From: Elysia marginata
Taxonomy: Eukaryota > Mollusca > Gastropoda > Plakobranchidae
Direction of reading: 5' to 3'
DNA: 24,530 nt
NCBI GenBank assembly: GCA_019649035.1
Contig: BMAT01006047.1
Location: 111,185 to 135,714, forward strand
Position 1 is the stretch's first letter. Every line of letters starts with the position of its first letter. The notes beneath the pieces were generated by a model, which was not told the origin of the DNA, made no database searches, and saw only the letters and a program-made list of their open reading frames with translations. The position numbers and the translations under genes are program-made. Shown piece after piece: positions 21,501 through 24,530 of this stretch.

Positions 21501-24378
21501 TGTTGGACCAGCGCTAAGTGATACCAATACTTGTTTGTGATACCAATACCAAATCGTGATACCAATACCTGTTTCCAGATTTTGCCCTAGTATCAAAACT
21601 GAGAGATTCTCAGTATTTGAGGTAGACAAGCGTAGCCCCTTGCTATGGGCCTAGCCTTGATATTAGTAGCTATAGTTAAAGGCCAACAATGCGACAGTGA
21701 GAGGCTGCTAGTAGTCCGGTGATGATGACATGCGACACGACAAGCGTTCACCATGCTCTATTTCTTATGTCTGCTATTCTCTTGATTTTTCTTTCCATTT
21801 TTTTTTTTGGTTTGTTTTCTTTTTGCTTTATTTGAATTTTACTTTTTATTTCTAACGTTCTTGAATTCATAAGAGCGCATAATGTACATTTTACACGAAT
21901 ATACATGTGGAGAAGAATGATAAAATTAAACAAAACAAGTACATGCACACATGTAAATATTGAACTATCAAGTAGCCATTGTGTAGCAATGTCAAAAGAC
22001 ACACAAAATACTACGTACTAGCTAGATTCTAACTAAAATAACCAATTGGATATTATTCGTTTTGGAGTTTAAGTTTTATCAATAAAAAATTATTACAAAG
22101 CAGTTACAGAAAAAGAAAAACCATCAACTACAACTGCAGGCAGTTACAATAACTGCATAAATTTAGGTTTACTAAAATGATATTAAAAAAAAAATGCATG
22201 TACAATTTATAATCTTGTCTCACAAAAAGCAACGTTTAAAGATCCAATTCAAAGTTAATTTCCTAAACATAAAGGCAATGAAGGCATATAACTATTATAA
22301 GCGTAATGAATCAAAGAAGTGTATTACTATTAGTGGGACACAAACTAAATATCTTGACTTATACTTAAAAAAAACTGAAAAACTTTAAGGAGGATAGGTT
22401 AGGCTGCCTAGTACTAGTAGGTAAAAGAGAGGGAAAGAAAAAAAATGTAAACGGCATATGCCGACACTATTGCCAAGGTGCATCACTGTACCGAAGAAAC
22501 TGTGATCTGCACGAAATTCTTGCTGAGACTCATTATCACCTAGGCCTCGCTTTTTGAACTTCAGGTTATCTTTAGAAACAAAGCAGTCGCAACGGAGTGA
22601 AGAAGTGGGCTAGCACTGTAACAGTGACATCTCATCAACAAAGCTGCTAGAGAGACAGACTGGCGCCACGCAACGCAACTTTCGGTTCTCGCCTTAAAGG
22701 GGAACACAATTGTTTTTGCCTGATCTAGAGGTTGTCGCCTGACCTCTCAATTCCGAGGTTTGCATAGGTATCGCAGGTATCAATTCTGGTATCGATTCCG
22801 ATCCCAGCACTATTCATTGATTACCCATTCTCTCTCATAGGTTTCATAATGCCTTGACCATATGCACATTAATCTGTAACAATGTCTTAGGCCTTATAAG
22901 GGATTGCAGTTTAACACTGGACTGGATGACTGGTATCTAAACCTGCTACAGCAAAAGCAATTTATCTAACATACTGACAGGATGTCTCTATTAAAAAAAA
23001 AAAGAATCCCTGAGAACCTCCTCTCCTATTAAAAAATCTTGATCGTTTTTCAGCACACAGAGATGCTAAATGATTTTTTAATAACCAGAAAATGAGCCGA
23101 GCATTGCACCTCACATTAAATGAAAGTCATAGACACAATTTGCGCGATAAGTTTTTCTTGCTTATTTACACACAATTGGTTATAAAAACAGTTAACAAAA
23201 AAAAAAAATTAGAAAAGCCGCAAGTCTGAGACCTGGCATTCTTGATCACATTTAAATATCTGATCAATGCTGAGAAAACTGTCAACAGAAGGGAAAAAAA
23301 ACAACTGAAAGTATTCTTCCTACCTTAGTAACTGGAATTGTAAGTAGAGGCTGGCACACTTCTGCATCATCCTGACTGGCCCAGCATGCAAGCTGCAGGT
23401 TCTTGAGACAGCACCAGTACTGACGCCATTGAGATAGGTCTTCACCTTCCTATTGTCAGTATCACATTCAAGCAAAAATCAAAACAAGACGGTGTAAACA
23501 TAATGCTTAAAAATTTTGATAAGTTCTTCAAAAAGACAGAGAATATGTCATGTGACCAGTCTTAATGAGTTTAATGTTAGGTAACTAAATAAATAAAAAA
23601 CAAAATTGTAAAAAGTACAACTTGCACTTCATTTGTTTTCTTTTTCTTTCTCCGACTCATCCAAATCAGCTTTCAAATGTAAAAGTATTGCTTAAAAATA
23701 TTATTATCTGATAAGAAATTAAACTTTTTGTTGAGTAAAGATACTAGGGCAAAGAGGATATTTTCGTTTGAATGTCTTTTCGAATCCAAAGTTTCAATCG
23801 CTAGCCTATTTGGAAATTTTAAGACAAAATAATTGAATTTCAAAAACAGACAACAAAAAAATATGTGCTCGATTAAATCCTGTTTGGTCAAAAAATTTGT
23901 ACACCAAAATAAGATATTACTAAAACCAAAGTAATCAATGATACACAAATAACTTTCTTGCTGTTTCAGCAAAAATAAATGCATAAACCATAAATTAATG
24001 CTGGCCAGGGAAAATCAGGCAAAAGTCTCTCAAACAGATAAGTTTTGAATTGCAGTCTTTCCAAATTACAACCAACTATTATTTGTTCCTTTGAAACAAA
24101 ATGTCTCAGGTTAAAGAAAAGCTGGAGCTATAATTTTTTCAACCTCAAAAAGGGCATAAAATACACTATGTGAAAAAGATGGTAATTCAAAATGTCAAAA
24201 TTCCAAAAATCCTTTAGCCCCTGTAGCTTAAACTTTGAGAGAAAGAAAAAAAAAGGAAATCACACAAGTACCTGTAAGTTAAGGAACCCCGAGACAGTGG
24301 GTTGAGTGAGACAGTGGGGAAGGGCTGCAACTCGGCAGCAGTAATGGCCAAACAGGGGCAGCTCATGGACTTGACCTT
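18456..24378 (-). CDS. Rhotekin-family protein (Rho effector), C-terminal part with complete PH domain
   Basis: Five minus-strand exons join in frame with GT-AG introns: 24378-24272, 23449-23324, 20384-20219, 19631-19524 and 18592-18456. About 213 residues are visible. Residues 6-35 read LPLFGHYCCRVAALPH then CLTQPTVSGFLNLQ, close to rhotekin LPLYGxxCCRLxAQPxCMTQPTASG. Residues ~30-131 are a PH domain (QWRQYWCCLKN, PLLTIPVTK, FDHTLAADTKEDLNKWW) with the conserved C-terminal-helix Trp at residue 121. Residues 133-168 (ALWKHACDGMMDL, RRKTFVRKSSIYDE) match the conserved post-PH segment. Rhotekins bind GTP-loaded Rho through an N-terminal HR1 region, here outside the window. The tail is short and Ser/Gly-rich. 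It could be nearer RTKN or RTKN2; an invertebrate single-copy ancestor is likely. Confidence 0.9.
18595..18611 (-). promoter_or_regulatory. CT microsatellite serving as the polypyrimidine tract
   Basis: On the minus strand CCTCTCTCTCTCTCTCAG directly precedes the last coding exon, so a length-variable dinucleotide repeat supplies the splice-acceptor tract. Confidence 0.75.
18889..19111 (-). mobile_element. CORE-type tRNA-derived SINE, near full length
   Basis: The minus strand begins GCAGCATGGCTCAGTGG, with a Pol III A box TGGCTCAGTGG (19104-19094) and B box GGTTCAATTCC (19073-19063). A CORE-like domain follows (TTTATCCACACTTTCCTCAG...CCTGTAAAATGGGTAC), then a unique 3' part ending near AAATATGAGTTGAAT. 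The body matches the copy at 5443-5609. Length is about 220 bp. The CORE assignment rests on motif recognition, not on a search. Confidence 0.8.
19174..19461 (+). mobile_element. Second tRNA-derived SINE family, LINE-like tail
   Basis: The tRNA-like head contains TAGTGGTAGATGCTCGGC and a B-box-like GGTTTGCATCC (19224-19234). The sequence CTCGGCTTACGGACTGAG could form an anticodon arm resembling tRNA-Arg. The tail GTAAAGCACTTAAGAG...TTAGGCGCTATAAAAA resembles the 3' end of the LINE at 7495-7849. SINEs often borrow the tail of the LINE that mobilises them. It has no CORE domain that I can see. Confidence 0.7.
19524..19631 (-). CDS. Rhotekin-like exon d (post-PH segment)
   Basis: The acceptor TTCTTTTATCAG precedes a completed Ala codon, then LWKHACDGMMDLRIPS, SRRKTFVRKSSIYDE and TPYI. 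It aligns with rhotekin QWKxCCDEIMKIE...PRKP...SxYHEM. It ends phase 1 before GTCAGT. Confidence 0.9.
19632..20218 (-). other. Third intron of the visible rhotekin-like gene
   Basis: AT-rich sequence containing a retroelement tail at about 19950-20059. Nothing else is recognised. Confidence 0.7.
19950..20059 (+). mobile_element. Retroelement 3' tail fragment (Rex1/CR1-like)
   Basis: CCTCGGTTGGGATCAATAAA, followed by TTTTATTTTATCATATCTTATC, resembles the GGGATCAATAAAGTATC(TATC)n ends of Rex1-type LINEs and their SINEs. The body upstream is too short or decayed to classify, so the start is approximate. Confidence 0.45.
20219..20384 (-). CDS. Rhotekin-like exon c (PH domain, second half)
   Basis: The acceptor CATTTCTAG precedes CTQISDADPTSCERP, HAFVIKTVNMDGIFD, HTLAADTKEDLNKWW and DGFQQHLLDQ. 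The last stretch is the PH C-terminal helix with its conserved Trp. It ends phase 1 before GTAATA. Confidence 0.92.
20640..20950. repeat. GC-richer unclassified repeat island
   Basis: It contrasts sharply with flanking AT-rich intron (for example CCCGCCGGCCTAG, CTTGCGCCCATGCGAGG). It contains ATCGAGGTTAGGATCGATTC, but I see no open frame, terminal repeats or tRNA boxes. Confidence 0.4.
21190..21760. repeat. Unclassified repeat island with 19-bp GATACC tandem repeats
   Basis: It contains GCACGAAATTCTTG at 21221-21234, also found at 22509-22522 in the next island. A 19-bp tandem repeat starts at 21518, 21537 and 21556, each unit beginning GTGATACCAATAC. No protein similarity is seen on either strand. 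Confidence 0.5.
21518..21574 (+). repeat. 19-bp tandem repeat, three units
   Basis: The units start GTGATACCAATAC and end TTGTTT, CAAATC and CTGTTT. Another GATACC lies just upstream at 21451. Confidence 0.9.
22440..22815. repeat. Unclassified repeat island related to the 21.2-21.7 kb one
   Basis: It shares GCACGAAATTCTTG (22509-22522) with the other island. On the minus strand it ends GTGCTGGGATCGG followed by GATACC motifs (ATCGATACC, TTGATACC, GCGATACC). The family is unknown; a hAT-like nonautonomous element is a weak possibility. Confidence 0.45.
23324..23449 (-). CDS. Rhotekin-like exon b (PH domain, first half)
   Basis: The acceptor GACAATAG precedes EGEDLSQWRQYWCCLKN, LQLACWASQDDAEVC and QPLLTIPVTK, then GTAGGA. 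This covers the early PH beta strands, including the W-R-x-x-W and PLLTI-V-K landmarks of the family. It is 42 whole codons, phase 0 on both sides. Confidence 0.92.
23450..24271 (-). other. First intron of the visible rhotekin-like gene
   Basis: An AT-rich, featureless 0.8-kb intron that starts GTACTT and ends GACAATAG on the minus strand. Confidence 0.7.
24272..24378 (-). CDS. Rhotekin-like exon a (pre-PH motif)
   Basis: The acceptor CTTTGTTTCCCAG is followed by GQVHELPLFGHYCC, then RVAALPHCLTQPTVSG and FLNLQ. The exon ends on a whole codon before GTACTT. The first two bases complete a codon begun upstream. The motif LPLFGHYCCR is diagnostic of rhotekins. Confidence 0.9.
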
Positions 24379-24492
24379 CTGGGAAACAAAGTACAGTTTA
24401 CAGAGAATAAATTGATTTCAGAGACAATGATTCTTTTTTTTTTTTTTACAAACTGGTTGAATGCATTTTTTTTTCCTATGTAAAACATTCAC

Positions 24493-24512
24493 CATTGTCA
24501 CGAAGTAGAGGC
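24493..24512 (-). CDS. Possible 20-nt rhotekin-like microexon (uncertain)
   Basis: On the minus strand an acceptor-like TTCCTGATCCCAG precedes bases reading PLLRDN in the frame needed to supply the first base of the next exon's Glu codon. A weak donor, GTGAAT, follows. The same frame has TAA a few codons upstream, so a longer exon is excluded in this frame. It may be no exon at all, with the previous exon outside the window. Confidence 0.22.
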
Positions 24513-24530
24513 CTGGGATCAGGAATTTAA

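Larger units (their letters stand above)
20385..23323 (-). other. Second intron of the visible rhotekin-like gene (2.9 kb)
   Basis: AT-rich intron with three GC-richer islands at about 20640-20950, 21190-21760 and 22440-22815 that look like old insertions. The remainder is plain. Confidence 0.6.

Noticed and set aside
21303-21629. Minus-strand 108-codon open frame
   Set aside because: It runs through the 19-bp tandem repeat (giving repeated WYWYH-like residues), has no known domain and lies in a rhotekin intron.
21497-22809. A complete 1.3-kb hAT-like element
   Set aside because: GTGTTGG and the inverted GTGCTGG match only over a few bases, no 8-bp target duplication is seen, and the shared GCACGAAATTCTTG motif is in direct rather than inverted orientation.
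1-24530. CRISPR arrays, operons or bacterial genes
   Set aside because: The introns, SINEs and overall texture are those of an animal nuclear genome, and no prokaryotic feature is present.

Overview
The window looks like AT-rich nuclear DNA from an invertebrate animal, most likely a gastropod mollusc. Its genes are split by GT-AG introns. It carries tRNA-headed SINEs with a CORE-type central domain, a 5'-truncated LINE tail, many CTAGATCTAG-type words and one assembly gap inside a CT microsatellite. The phylum is inferred from these repeat types and the style of the genes. Nothing in the window names the species.

Left part (1-8589, + strand): the 3' end of a gene for a single-pass type I membrane protein. 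Eight exons can be joined with consistent phase and no internal stop, giving 282 residues to the stop. Most of this is a chain of cysteine-rich modules of the ephrin-receptor-like (GCC2/GCC3) or TNFR-like kind. One transmembrane helix and a 39-residue cytoplasmic tail ending in YAGL follow. I do not recognise the gene by name. Intron 6 holds a CORE-SINE copy and intron 7 holds a LINE 3' end.

Middle (8590-18455): about 9.9 kb with no convincing protein-coding sequence, lying between two convergent genes. It probably contains both 3' UTRs. T-rich + strand sequence with several AATAAA signals runs to about 13.2 kb, and a minus-strand AATAAA lies near 14.8 kb. The block holds a degenerate ~34-bp minisatellite, a CT microsatellite broken by 89 Ns, and two related long hairpins. 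These hairpins (15.88-15.95 and 17.71-17.80 kb) fold better as minus-strand RNA and look like a pair of microRNA precursors. They are the best candidate here for something undescribed.

Right part (18456-24530, - strand): the 3' end of a rhotekin-family gene (RTKN/RTKN2-like Rho-GTPase effector). Five exons encode the motif just before the PH domain, the whole PH domain, the conserved W-K-x-x-C-D segment after it and a short Ser/Gly-rich C terminus. Upstream exons (HR1 and anillin-homology regions) are outside the window. Its introns hold two kinds of SINE, a LINE/SINE tail and GC-richer unclassified repeat islands with GATACC motifs.

The two genes converge tail to tail. Nothing in the sequence shows that they share a pathway.
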